Of a DNA stretch of 64,000 bases, positions 17,450 through 26,045 are shown piece by piece. The stretch comes from RYN-230 sp963793825 (GTDB taxonomy: Bacteria; Actinomycetota; Actinomycetes; Streptosporangiales; Streptosporangiaceae): contig CAWCBE010000007.1 in NCBI GenBank assembly GCA_963793825.1, positions 372,001 to 436,000 of the forward strand, given 5' to 3'. The stretch's first letter is position 1. Each line of letters opens with the position of its first letter. The translations under genes and the position numbers were made by a program. Under the pieces are notes generated by a model. It worked only from the letters and a program-made list of their open reading frames with translations, made no database searches and was not told the origin of the DNA.

Positions 17450-18276
17450 GGAAGGTCCAGGGAGATCGCGAATGTGAAGCGATCGCCACGGTAGTAGATC
17501 CTGGCCACATCCACCGGGCCGGATGCCCCGGCATAGGTCACATTTTCCGATACCAGGACCGGGCCGAACGCCTCCATCTCCAGCAGGGCCGCCAGGTCCG
17601 CGGGGGCGCTCCGCGCGGATACCTGGTTGTCGATCCGGCTCAGCGGCAGCCCCAGCTCATCCCGGAGCAGCGCGGTGACCGGGGCCCGGGCCAGCGCGGC
17701 GTCGCTGATCTGGTCGGCGTGCTCGGGGCGCAGGTAGTTCTCCGCGTAGCTGACCGGCACGCCCGCGTCCAGCCGCAGCCGCCGGATCAGCACGGCCTCC
17801 GCGGGCGCCAGCAGCCGGTCCGCGGGCGGGCTGGCCGCCGGGAGCCGGCTGCGGCCGAGCACCCGGACCTCGTCACTGGTCTGCTGCGCCGCCACCGCGT
17901 CGGCGGAGCCGATGACCCGCAGCGTCCTGGTGCGCAGGGCGTCCGGGTTGACGAACGTGCCGCGGCGCCGCTGCCTGGTGATCAGCCCGTCGGCGGCCAG
18001 CGAGGCCAGGGCCTGGCGCACGGTGGCCAGGCTGACCCCGAAGTGCCGGGCCAGCTCGATCTCGGTCGGCAGCCGGGTGCCGGGGCCATGGTCCGGGCTG
18101 AGGATGGCGGCCCGCAGGCTCTGCGCCAGCTGATACCACAGCGGCAGCGAGCCGCTGAACCGGGGCGGCGACGCCGGCAGCAGGACGCCCGTCGGCGGGC
18201 CGGGGGCGGCCTGGGCCGCGGCCCAGGCCCCGGCGGGGCGCGGCGTGGCTGAGGAGCCCGCCGTCCCCGCGGTCAC
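17446..18276 (-). CDS. GntR-family regulator with UTRA domain, inside the homogentisate operon
   Basis: Predicted 276-residue regulator. A Pro/Ala-rich start of about 45 residues precedes the winged helix: LPLWYQLAQSLRAAI, then RLPTEIELARHFGVSLATVRQALASL. The UTRA domain follows, with VLIRRLRLDAGVPVSYAENYL and VARIYYRGDRFTFAISLDL. GTG 18276 overlaps the hmgA stop as GTGA, and its own stop overlaps the fahA start. It is translated within the operon it probably controls. The effector may be homogentisate or fumarylacetoacetate. The inverted repeat at 19628-19647 is a candidate operator. Confidence 0.9.
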   Translation of the reverse strand: MTAGTAGSSATPRPAGAWAAAQAAPGPPTGVLLPASPPRFSGSLPLWYQLAQSLRAAILSPDHGPGTRLPTEIELARHFGVSLATVRQALASLAADGLITRQRRRGTFVNPDALRTRTLRVIGSADAVAAQQTSDEVRVLGRSRLPAASPPADRLLAPAEAVLIRRLRLDAGVPVSYAENYLRPEHADQISDAALARAPVTALLRDELGLPLSRIDNQVSARSAPADLAALLEMEAFGPVLVSENVTYAGASGPVDVARIYYRGDRFTFAISLDLP

Positions 18277-19595
18277 CGGGCCGGGCCGGGCTCGCGGAAG
18301 CCGGGGACCAGCCCGGCCCACACGGCGTCGTAGTGGGGCTGGCGGTGCGGCGCCTCCATCGCCTGCCGGGTCGGGACGATCATCCACCGGCTCTCGAACA
18401 TGAAGGCCAGGGTGCCGGCCAGCTTCTCCGGTGCCAGGTCCGCCGCGCTGGCCCGGGCGAACGTCTCGGCATCTGGCCCGTGCGAGGCGAACGTGTTGTG
18501 CAGGCTCGCCCCGCCGGGCAGGAAGCCCTCGGCCTTGGCGTCGTAGGCACCCTGAACCAGGCCCATGAACTCGGACATGATGTTGCGGTGGAACCAGGGC
18601 GGCCGGAACGTGTCCTCGCCGACCAGCCAGCGCGGCGGGAAGATCACGAAGTCGGCGTTGGCCAGCCCCGGCGTCTCGCTCGGTGACGTGAGCACGGTGT
18701 AGATGGATGGGTCCGGATGGTCGAAGCTGACCGTGCCCAGGACCATGAAGCTGGCGGTGTCGTACTTGACCGGCACGTAGTTGCCGTGCCAGGCGACCAC
18801 GTCGAGCGGCGAGTGGTCGTAGTCCGCGGCCCACAGGCTGCCGCCGAACTTCTGCACTACCTGGGCGCCCGCCCGCTCCTCCCAGGCGGCCACCGGCGCC
18901 AGGAAGTCGCGCTCGCTGGCCAGGCCATTCGCCCCGACCGGGCCGCGCTCGGGGAGGGTGAATGGCGCGCCGTAGTTCTCGCACAGGTAACCGCGGACCG
19001 GGCCGCCCGGCAGCTCGACGCGGAACCTGATGCCGCGCGGCAGCACCGCGATCTCACCCGGCGCGACCCGGAGCCGGCCCAGCTCGGTATGCAGCAGCAG
19101 GGCGCCGAGCTGCGGCACGACCAGCAGCTCGCCGTCGGAGTCCACGAAGTAGCGGTCGGTCATCGAGGCGGTGGCCGCGTACAGGTGGATGGCCATCCCG
19201 CTGCGGGTGCGCACGTCCCCGTTGCCGCCGACGGTGTACAGGCCGCCGACGAAATCCACCTCGCCCCCGGGCAGCGGCAGCGGGTCCCAGCGCAGCCGGT
19301 TGGGGTCCGGCTCGACCTCCTCGAACGGGCCGGAGCGGAGCGCCCCGTTGCCGATGCGGGCGAACGGCGGGTGCGCCGCGGACGGCATGATCCGGTAGAC
19401 CCAGGTGCGCCGGTTCACCGCCCGGGGCTGGGTGAACGCGGTTCCGCTGAGCTGCTCGGCGTACAGCCCGAGCGGGGCCCGCTGCGGTGAGTTGCGGCCC
19501 GCGGGCAGCGCGCCCGGCACCGCCCCGCTGACGAACTCGTTCCCGAAACCGGGCTGGTAGCGCTCATCACCCGGGTCTTCGGTGACGCCGGCCAT
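18273..19595 (-). CDS. hmgA: homogentisate 1,2-dioxygenase
   Basis: Predicted 440-residue iron enzyme that opens homogentisate to maleylacetoacetate in tyrosine/phenylalanine breakdown. Family marks: YQPGFGNEFVSGAVPGALP, DVVAWHGNYVP, and PPWFHRNIMSEFMG, which holds an iron-ligand His and Glu, with a further His in FASHGPDAETF. ATG 19595 is chosen over an upstream open frame because GGGAGGAGG precedes it. It is the first gene of the hmgA-gntR-fahA operon. Length is normal. Confidence 0.95.
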   Translation of the reverse strand: MAGVTEDPGDERYQPGFGNEFVSGAVPGALPAGRNSPQRAPLGLYAEQLSGTAFTQPRAVNRRTWVYRIMPSAAHPPFARIGNGALRSGPFEEVEPDPNRLRWDPLPLPGGEVDFVGGLYTVGGNGDVRTRSGMAIHLYAATASMTDRYFVDSDGELLVVPQLGALLLHTELGRLRVAPGEIAVLPRGIRFRVELPGGPVRGYLCENYGAPFTLPERGPVGANGLASERDFLAPVAAWEERAGAQVVQKFGGSLWAADYDHSPLDVVAWHGNYVPVKYDTASFMVLGTVSFDHPDPSIYTVLTSPSETPGLANADFVIFPPRWLVGEDTFRPPWFHRNIMSEFMGLVQGAYDAKAEGFLPGGASLHNTFASHGPDAETFARASAADLAPEKLAGTLAFMFESRWMIVPTRQAMEAPHRQPHYDAVWAGLVPGFREPGPAR

Positions 19596-19608
19596 GGCCC
19601 CTCCTCCC

Positions 19609-19637
19609 GTTATACGGCGATTCCTCCGCTCAATCAG
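19609..19637 (-). promoter_or_regulatory. hmgA promoter
   Basis: On the minus strand TATAAC (19609-19614) is a good -10 box; 17 bases upstream CTGATT (19632-19637) is a weak -35. Initiation would fall within about 15 bases of the start codon. The -35 lies inside the inverted repeat 19628-19647. Confidence 0.45.
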
Positions 19638-19647
19638 ATCATTGAGC
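19628..19647. promoter_or_regulatory. inverted repeat GCTCAAT-N6-ATTGAGC, candidate operator
   Basis: Perfect 7-bp arms at 19628-19634 and 19641-19647, overlapping the likely -35 region of hmgA. This suits a repressor such as the operon's GntR protein, although it is not the HutC-type GT-N-TA-N-AC site. Confidence 0.5.
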
Positions 19648-19709
19648 AGCGGGCCGGTCAACCGCCGTAGCGGTCAGCATGGGCTACCGGGACGGACCGG
19701 GCGCCGGCG

Positions 19710-22700
19710 TCAGCCCGGTGCCGGGGCACGGGCCGGGAGCCGCGGCAGCAGGCTCCGCCCCTCACGGGCCATCTTCGCGGCCTCCGCCGCAGCGACCGGC
19801 CTGGACAGCAGGTAGCCCTGCCCGTACCGGCACCCCATGGACAGCAGCAGCTCCCACTGCTCCTCGGTCTCGATTCCCTCGGCCACCACGGCCAGGCCGA
19901 GGGTCTTGGCGATGCGCAGGATCACCTCGACCAGGGCCAGCCGCTGCGCGGACACCGCGATGCCGTCCACGAAGGACTTGTCGATCTTGAGTACCCCGAT
20001 CGGCAGTTCCCGCAGGTAGCTCAGGGACGAGTAGCCCGTGCCGAAGTCGTCGATGGCCAGCCGCACGCCTGTCCGCCGCAGCTCGGCCAGGTCGGCGCGG
20101 ATCCGCTGATCCGGCTGGAGCAGCACGCTTTCGGTCAGCTCCAGCACCAGGGCCGAGGGTGCGAGGCCAGACCCGTCGAGGGCCCGGCGGACTCCCCGGA
20201 CGAAGCCGGGATCGCGCAGCTGGCGGGCCGACACGTTCACGCTGATGTACAGGCTGGGCAGGTCATGCTGCCAGCGGACCGCGTCGGCCAGGGCCTGGCG
20301 CAGCACCCAGGAGCCGAGTGGCACGATGTGCCCGGTCTCCTCGGCAAGTGAGATGAACTGGTCGGGATTGAGCATCCCCCAGTCCGGGTGCGGCCAGCGG
20401 ACCAGCGCCTCGAAGCCGACCAGACCGCCCTCCGCCAGCTCGACGATCGGCTGGTAGACGAGGGTGAACGCCGACTCCGCCACGGCCACGTCCAGCGCCG
20501 CCTGCAGTTCCCGGCGGCGCTTCATGCCCGCGCTGAGCACCGGCTGGTAGCGGCGCCACTGCCGCTTGCCTGCCGCCTTCGCCGCATACAGGGCCAGGTC
20601 CGCGTGCCGGACCAGCTCGCCCGGGCTGGCGCTGTCCTGGGACGTGGCCACGCCCACCGTCGCGGTGGCGATGGCGGACCCCATCGCCAGCGGGAAGGGA
20701 TCGGCGAACGCCGCGACGATCGCCTCCGCGGTGGCGTCCACCGCGCGGCGCCCGGCCATGTCCTCGACCAGCAGGGCGAACTCGTCGCCGCCCAGCCGGG
20801 CCACGACACCGCGCGGCCCGGCCAGCCGGGCCAGCCGGTGGCCCGCCGCCACCAGCAGCTCATCGCCGACGGTATGGCCGAGGGTGTCGTTGATGACCTT
20901 GAAATCGTCCAGGTCGACGAAGAGCACGCCGACGATACTGCCCTTGTGCGAGGCCCGGGCCAGCGCCCGGACCACCCGGTCAGAGAACAGCACCCGGTTG
21001 GGCAACCCGGTCAGCGAGTCGTGGAAGGCCCGGTAGCTGAGCTCGCGCTCCAGCTGGCGCTGCTGGGTGACGTCCCGCAGGGTGAGCACCAGGCCGCCGA
21101 CCGTGGGCTCCTGGCGCAGGTCACTACAGCGGACCTCGACCTCGACGTAGGCGCCGCTGCGGGAGGTGATCCGCCAGTCCTCGTCCAGGCCGCGGCCGCC
21201 GCCGTCGCGCATGTCCGCGAGCGCACGGGCTATCTCGCCGCGCTCCTCCGGCTGCACCAGGTCCCACAGCGGGGTCCCTTCGATCTGGGCGTCGCCGAAC
21301 AGGCTGGCCGCCGACGGCGTTGCGTACCGGATCCGGCCGTCGTCGGTCACGATCAGGATGACATCCGACGTGTCGTGCACCAGCGTGCGGAAGTAGGCCT
21401 CCCGGTTGCGCTGGATGACCTCCCGGCTGAGCACGGCCCGCTCGACCACCAGCGCGGCCTGCCGGGCCAGCACCTCCAGCGGGCCCGCGACATCAGCCAG
21501 CACGGCACGGGGGCCGAAGACGGCGAGCACGCCGATGAGCGGATCACCGGAGGGCCGGTCCCGCAGCGCCAGCGGGCAGGCCAGGATGGTGTCGCCACCC
21601 CCGGCGTCCGGGCCCGCGGCCAGCAGCCGCGGCGACGTCCCGCCGTCCGGCATCGGCCAGCCCGCGGCCAGCGCGGGGGGCAGGTCCATCCGCACCGGCG
21701 GGTCTCCGGGCGGGGCGCCGACGACCCGCAGCCTGCCGTCGTCGGGCACGGCGAGCAGCGCGGGCCGCCCCTGGACCGGGCCGGCCAGCGCGGCCACGCC
21801 GGCCCGGATCGCGCTGGCCGCCTCCTCCACGGTGGATGCCGCAGCCAGGGCCGCGCCGGTCACCCGCAGCACCTCGGCCCGGGCCAGCGCCCGGCGGAGC
21901 GCCGCGGCCACCTCTGCCAGCTGGGCCAGGACGAGCACGTACAGCAGCGCCGAGCAGACCGCGATGACGCCGAGGTCCCGGACACTGCGGCCGAGGGCCT
22001 GGGCCAGCAGCACGCCGGGGGCGGCCAGGGAGGCGAGCAGCAGCAGGACCAGCCGGAGCACGGTATTGCCGTCCGGCCGGCCAGGCGCCGGCTCGGTCAG
22101 CGCGGTCATGCTCGGGTGCAGCGCGGCCGCGCCCCAGGCAATGTAGAACGCGACCAGGCCGAGGTCGGTGACCGTCCCGACGCGGAAGGTGCCGTACAGC
22201 TGCACGATGCTGAACAAGATGTCCGAGGCGAGCAGGCCCAGCGTGCCCGCCGCGAGCAGCTGGACGGACCGGGTCCGCCACATCCCCGGGGTCAGCAGCT
22301 GAGCCAGCAGGGCCAGCACGGCGGCGTCCCCGAGCGGGTAGGCGACCGCGACCGCCTTGTGCTCCCAGGACAGCGCCGGGTTGTGCACGTACGGCAGGAT
22401 CAGGTAGATCCAGGCCACCAGGGCCAGTCCCACGACCAGCGTCAGCGCGTTCAGCAGGCTGCGCCGGTGCCGCCCGGCTGAGCGGGACCGGATGAAGATC
22501 AGCAGCCCGGCCACGTACAACGGGTAGGCGGCCAGGTAGAACACGTCCAGGACGGACGGGAACGGCACGGTTTCGTGCCTGACCTGCGTTTCGAGCAGGA
22601 AGCCGAACTGCCCTGCGGCGAGGCTCAGGTTGGCCGTGGCCAGCAGCAGCCAGGGCAGGCGCCGGGTCGGCTGGTTGACCACAACCCCGGCCACGATGGC

Positions 22701-22835
22701 CAGCACGCTGGTCAGCGTGAAAAGCCCCCAGGTGATCACCCGGGCCCCAGGGAACAGGAAATAGGCGGCGGCGAGCAGCGCCATCCAGGTGGCGTAGGCC
22801 GCCATCCCGCTACGCCGCAATGCCACTGGCCGCAC
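19710..22835 (-). CDS. membrane PAS-GGDEF-EAL protein (cyclic di-GMP synthesis and breakdown)
   Basis: Predicted 1041-residue signalling protein. The N-terminal third has about 9-10 membrane helices, followed by a GAF-like region (about 330-480), a PAS domain (about 490-610; VILIVTDDGRIRYATPSAA), GGDEF (HDSLTGLPNRVLF, intact LGGDEF) and EAL (intact FEALVRW, then LELTESVLL, IDDFGTGYSSLSYL, KIDKSFVDGI). Both catalytic signatures are complete, so it may be bifunctional; in actinomycetes c-di-GMP controls development. GTG 22835 or ATG 22805 could be the start; neither has a strong ribosome site. Confidence 0.9.
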   Translation of the reverse strand: MRPVALRRSGMAAYATWMALLAAAYFLFPGARVITWGLFTLTSVLAIVAGVVVNQPTRRLPWLLLATANLSLAAGQFGFLLETQVRHETVPFPSVLDVFYLAAYPLYVAGLLIFIRSRSAGRHRRSLLNALTLVVGLALVAWIYLILPYVHNPALSWEHKAVAVAYPLGDAAVLALLAQLLTPGMWRTRSVQLLAAGTLGLLASDILFSIVQLYGTFRVGTVTDLGLVAFYIAWGAAALHPSMTALTEPAPGRPDGNTVLRLVLLLLASLAAPGVLLAQALGRSVRDLGVIAVCSALLYVLVLAQLAEVAAALRRALARAEVLRVTGAALAAASTVEEAASAIRAGVAALAGPVQGRPALLAVPDDGRLRVVGAPPGDPPVRMDLPPALAAGWPMPDGGTSPRLLAAGPDAGGGDTILACPLALRDRPSGDPLIGVLAVFGPRAVLADVAGPLEVLARQAALVVERAVLSREVIQRNREAYFRTLVHDTSDVILIVTDDGRIRYATPSAASLFGDAQIEGTPLWDLVQPEERGEIARALADMRDGGGRGLDEDWRITSRSGAYVEVEVRCSDLRQEPTVGGLVLTLRDVTQQRQLERELSYRAFHDSLTGLPNRVLFSDRVVRALARASHKGSIVGVLFVDLDDFKVINDTLGHTVGDELLVAAGHRLARLAGPRGVVARLGGDEFALLVEDMAGRRAVDATAEAIVAAFADPFPLAMGSAIATATVGVATSQDSASPGELVRHADLALYAAKAAGKRQWRRYQPVLSAGMKRRRELQAALDVAVAESAFTLVYQPIVELAEGGLVGFEALVRWPHPDWGMLNPDQFISLAEETGHIVPLGSWVLRQALADAVRWQHDLPSLYISVNVSARQLRDPGFVRGVRRALDGSGLAPSALVLELTESVLLQPDQRIRADLAELRRTGVRLAIDDFGTGYSSLSYLRELPIGVLKIDKSFVDGIAVSAQRLALVEVILRIAKTLGLAVVAEGIETEEQWELLLSMGCRYGQGYLLSRPVAAAEAAKMAREGRSLLPRLPARAPAPG

Positions 22836-23084
22836 CCCCCGGTGTGGCCCGGGCTTCCCCGGGCCAGCCCTCCTCCGTCCCGGGCCGCCGCTGGCCCCGG
22901 GACCTTCCTGGCGTCGCCCCCTTCGGCGGGCCCCGGCTGCCCTGTTCCCGCAGCCAGAACCACCACATCTGTCCCAGCTGGCTCATGACCAGCTCGTGAC
23001 ACCACTTTAAACAGAACTTCGCGTCGCGTGATAGCACGCTCCGCGTGGTCCGGGACACCGGCGGCTCCGGGCCGCCGGCCACGG

Positions 23085-25556
23085 CTACTGGCCGGGCTCG
23101 CCGAGCAGGCCGGCGCGGCGCAGCGCATCGGCCATGGCCCCGCCCGGGGCGGGCTGCCCCGGCCCGGGCTTATCCGCTCCCCCGGCCCGCCGGGCCCCGG
23201 CAGCCGACCGCCCTTCGCCATCTGGCCGCGCCCCGCCGCCCGAGCGTGCCCCGTCACCCGGCCCCCCCGCCTCCCGGCCCGGCTCACGCCGCGGCGGGCG
23301 GCCCGGCTCACGCCGCGGCGGGCGGTCTGGCTCACGTCGCGGCGGGCGGCCGGGCGGCGCGGGGTCCTCGTCGAGCCGCATGCTCAGCGAGATCCGCTTG
23401 CGGGCCAGGTCGACGCCGAGCACCCGGACCCGGACGACATCACCGGACTTCGCCACCTGCCGCGGGTCGCTGACGAACTGCCTCGACATCGCGGACACGT
23501 GCACCAGCCCGTCGGTGTGCACCCCGATATCCACGAAGGCGCCGAATCCGGCCACGTTGGTGACGACGCCCTCCAGCACCATGCCGGGGACCAGGTCCTC
23601 CAGGGTCTCCACCCCCTCGGCGAACGACGCGGTGGTGAAGGCCGGCCGCGGGTCACGGCCGGGCTTCTCCAGCTCGCGCAGGATGTCGCTGACGGTGGGC
23701 AGGCCGAACCGCTCATCGGTGAAATCCTGTGCCCGCAGCGTGCGGAGTAGCGCGGTGTTGCCGATCAGCCCGGGCATGCCGGTGCCCGCCTGGTGCAGGA
23801 TGCGGCGCACCACCGGGTAGGCCTCCGGGTGCACGCTGGAGGCGTCGAGCGGGTCATCCCCGCCGCGGATGCGCAGGAAGCCGGCGCACTGCTCGAACGC
23901 CTTCGGGCCCAGCCGGGGCACCTCACGCAGCGCCCGGCGGCTGCGGAACGGGCCGCCCTCATCGCGGCGGGCCACTACGGCGGCGGCCAGCGCCTCACTG
24001 ATCCCGGACACCCGGGCCAGCAGCGGCGCGGAGGCGGTGTTGACGTCCACGCCGACCGCGTTCACGGCGTCCTCGACGACCGCGTCCAGCGAGCGGGACA
24101 GCTTCAGCTCGGCGACGTCGTGCTGGTACTGACCGACCCCGATGGACTTCGGGTCGATCTTGACCAGCTCGGCCAGCGGGTCCTGGAGGCGGCGGCCGAT
24201 GGAGACGGCGCCGCGCAGCGACACATCCATATCCGGCAGTTCGCGGGACGCGTAGGCGGAGGCCGAGTACACCGACGCGCCGGCCTCGGACACGACCACC
24301 CTGGTCAGTCCCAGGTCCGGGCGGGAAGAGATCAGGTCCGCCGCCAGCCGGTCGGTCTCCCGGGACGCCGTGCCGTTGCCGATCGCTATTAGTTCCACCC
24401 CGTGCTGGGCGGCCAGCCGGGCCAGCACCTCAAGGGATTGCGCCCAGCGGCGCCTCGGCTCGTGCGGGTAGATCGTCTCGGTGGCCACCGGCTTGCCGGT
24501 GGCATCCAGCACCGCCACCTTCACCCCGGTGCGGAACCCCGGGTCCAGGCCGATGGTCGGCCGGGCCCCCGCAGGCGCGGCGAGCAGCAGGTCGCGCAGG
24601 TTGGCAGCGAACACGGCGACCGCCTCATCCTCGGCCCGCTGCCACAGCCGGGTCCGCAGGTCCACGCTCAGATGCACCGAGATGCGGGTCCGCCAGGCCC
24701 ACCGGACCGTCTCCCCGAGCCAACGGTCTGCCGCCCGTCCCTGGTCGGCCACACCGAACCGGCGGGCGATCGCATCCTCGTACTCACTCTCCCCGTCACC
24801 CTCGCCCGGGTCCATGGTGAGCTCGAGGATGCCCTCCTTCTCGCCGCGCATCACGGCCAGGATCCGGTGCGAGGGGAGCGCGGCGAACGGCTCACTGAAC
24901 TCGAAGTAGTCGGCGAACTTCGCGCCCGCCTCCTGCTGGCCCCCGCGGACCCGCGAAGCCAGGCAGCCGCGGGCCCACATCTGCTCCCGCAGCTCGCCGA
25001 TGAGGTCGGCATCCTCGGCGAACCGCTCGACCAGGATGGCGCGCGCACCGTCCAGCGCCGCCGTCACATCGGGAATGCCCCGCTCCGGGTCGAGGTACGC
25101 CGTGGCCGCCTGCCGCGGGTCGGTGCCCGGGCTGGCGAGCAGGCCCGCGGCGAGCGGCTCCAGGCCCGCTTCCCGGGCGATCTGCGCCTTCGTCCGGCGC
25201 TTGGGCTTGTAGGGCAGGTAGATGTCCTCCAGCCGCGCCTTGGACTCCGCGGCCATGATCCGGGCGGTGAGCTCGGCGTCGAGCTGGCCCTGGGACCGGA
25301 TCGACTCCAGGATGGCCGCCCGCCGCTCATCTAGTTCCCGCAGGTAGTGCAGCCGCTCCTCAAGGGTGCGGAGCTGGGCGTCGTCCAGGCCGCCGGTCGC
25401 CTCCTTACGGTAACGGGCGACGAAGGGCACGGTGGCGCCGCCGTCGAGCAGGTCGACGGCGGCGGCCACCTGCCCTTCCCGGACGCCGAGTTCGCCGGCG
25501 ATGCGGCGGGTGGCGGGGGGCACGGCGGGCGGGCCGGAAGGAGCGATTACGGTCAC
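23085..25556 (-). CDS. tex: Tex-family RNA-binding transcription accessory protein
   Basis: Predicted 823-residue Tex protein, a nucleic-acid-binding factor of transcription/translation. The N-terminal helical domain has EERLHYLRELDERRAAIL and ARLEDIYLPYKPKRRTKAQ. The YqgF-like centre has TIGLDPGFRTGVKVAVLD, followed by helix-hairpin-helix segments. The S1 domain (about 650-720) has GFGAFVDIGVHTDGLVHVS. A charged Pro/Arg/Gly tail of about 100 residues follows, with three PPRREPxR units encoded by a 24-bp tandem repeat, then GGAMADALRRAGL. GTG 25556 is used; TTG 25559 is the alternative. Confidence 0.93.
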   Translation of the reverse strand: MTVIAPSGPPAVPPATRRIAGELGVREGQVAAAVDLLDGGATVPFVARYRKEATGGLDDAQLRTLEERLHYLRELDERRAAILESIRSQGQLDAELTARIMAAESKARLEDIYLPYKPKRRTKAQIAREAGLEPLAAGLLASPGTDPRQAATAYLDPERGIPDVTAALDGARAILVERFAEDADLIGELREQMWARGCLASRVRGGQQEAGAKFADYFEFSEPFAALPSHRILAVMRGEKEGILELTMDPGEGDGESEYEDAIARRFGVADQGRAADRWLGETVRWAWRTRISVHLSVDLRTRLWQRAEDEAVAVFAANLRDLLLAAPAGARPTIGLDPGFRTGVKVAVLDATGKPVATETIYPHEPRRRWAQSLEVLARLAAQHGVELIAIGNGTASRETDRLAADLISSRPDLGLTRVVVSEAGASVYSASAYASRELPDMDVSLRGAVSIGRRLQDPLAELVKIDPKSIGVGQYQHDVAELKLSRSLDAVVEDAVNAVGVDVNTASAPLLARVSGISEALAAAVVARRDEGGPFRSRRALREVPRLGPKAFEQCAGFLRIRGGDDPLDASSVHPEAYPVVRRILHQAGTGMPGLIGNTALLRTLRAQDFTDERFGLPTVSDILRELEKPGRDPRPAFTTASFAEGVETLEDLVPGMVLEGVVTNVAGFGAFVDIGVHTDGLVHVSAMSRQFVSDPRQVAKSGDVVRVRVLGVDLARKRISLSMRLDEDPAPPGRPPRREPDRPPRREPGRPPRREPGREAGGPGDGARSGGGARPDGEGRSAAGARRAGGADKPGPGQPAPGGAMADALRRAGLLGEPGQ
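23276..23352. repeat. 24-bp tandem repeat in the tex 3' end
   Basis: Three copies of GGCCCGGCTCACGCCGCGGC with GGGC encode the repeated Arg/Pro-rich octapeptide of the Tex tail; the last copy has substitutions. Confidence 0.6.
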
Positions 25557-25631
25557 CAAGGCATTGTGCCGCGTGGCCCGGCACAGCGCATGATGAGTGT
25601 TGGCGGGTTTCCGTTACCGAGGGAGATAACA

Positions 25632-25979
25632 ATGGCACGCACGCCGCAGGAAGTCTTCGCCCATCACGCCCAGGCACTCGGCGCCGGCGACCTGGACGAG
25701 ATTGTCGCCGACTACTCCGACGACGCCATGTTCATCTCGCCCGCCGGGGTGCTGCGGGGCAAGGACGGCATCCGGACCGCGTTCACCCGGCTGCTGGCCG
25801 ACGTCCCGGACGCCGTCTGGGACCTGAAGACCCAGCTCTACGAGGATGACGTGCTCTTCTTGGAGTGGGCCGCAGACGCCGGCGCCACCCGGGTGGACGA
25901 CGGCATCGACACGTTCGTGTTCCGCGACGGGATGATCCGGGTGCAGACGGTCCGGTACACCCTGCAGCACACCGGGTGA
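25632..25979 (+). CDS. SnoaL/NTF2-like protein
   Basis: Predicted 115-residue single-domain protein of the NTF2/SnoaL fold: VFAHHAQALGAGDLDEIVADYSDDAMFISP, with GVLRGKDGIRTAFTRLL. Many members are small-molecule isomerases or have no known activity. ATG 25632 is preceded by GAGGGAG at good spacing. The start is about 75 bases from the divergent tex start. Confidence 0.85.
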   Translation: MARTPQEVFAHHAQALGAGDLDEIVADYSDDAMFISPAGVLRGKDGIRTAFTRLLADVPDAVWDLKTQLYEDDVLFLEWAADAGATRVDDGIDTFVFRDGMIRVQTVRYTLQHTG

Positions 25980-26045
25980 CCGTTTAGCCCGCAGCCTCAC
26001 GGGCAGCGGGACACTGATGATTTTTGCCACGCTCTTGGGACTGTC

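Noticed and set aside
19850..22400. Long plus-strand frames within the GGDEF-EAL gene (for example 697 residues)
   Set aside because: Antisense shadows typical of very GC-rich coding DNA; no start signal or motif.
22836..23084. A riboswitch before the GGDEF-EAL gene, such as a c-di-GMP type
   Set aside because: No conserved riboswitch core could be recognised by eye; only GC-rich stems are present.
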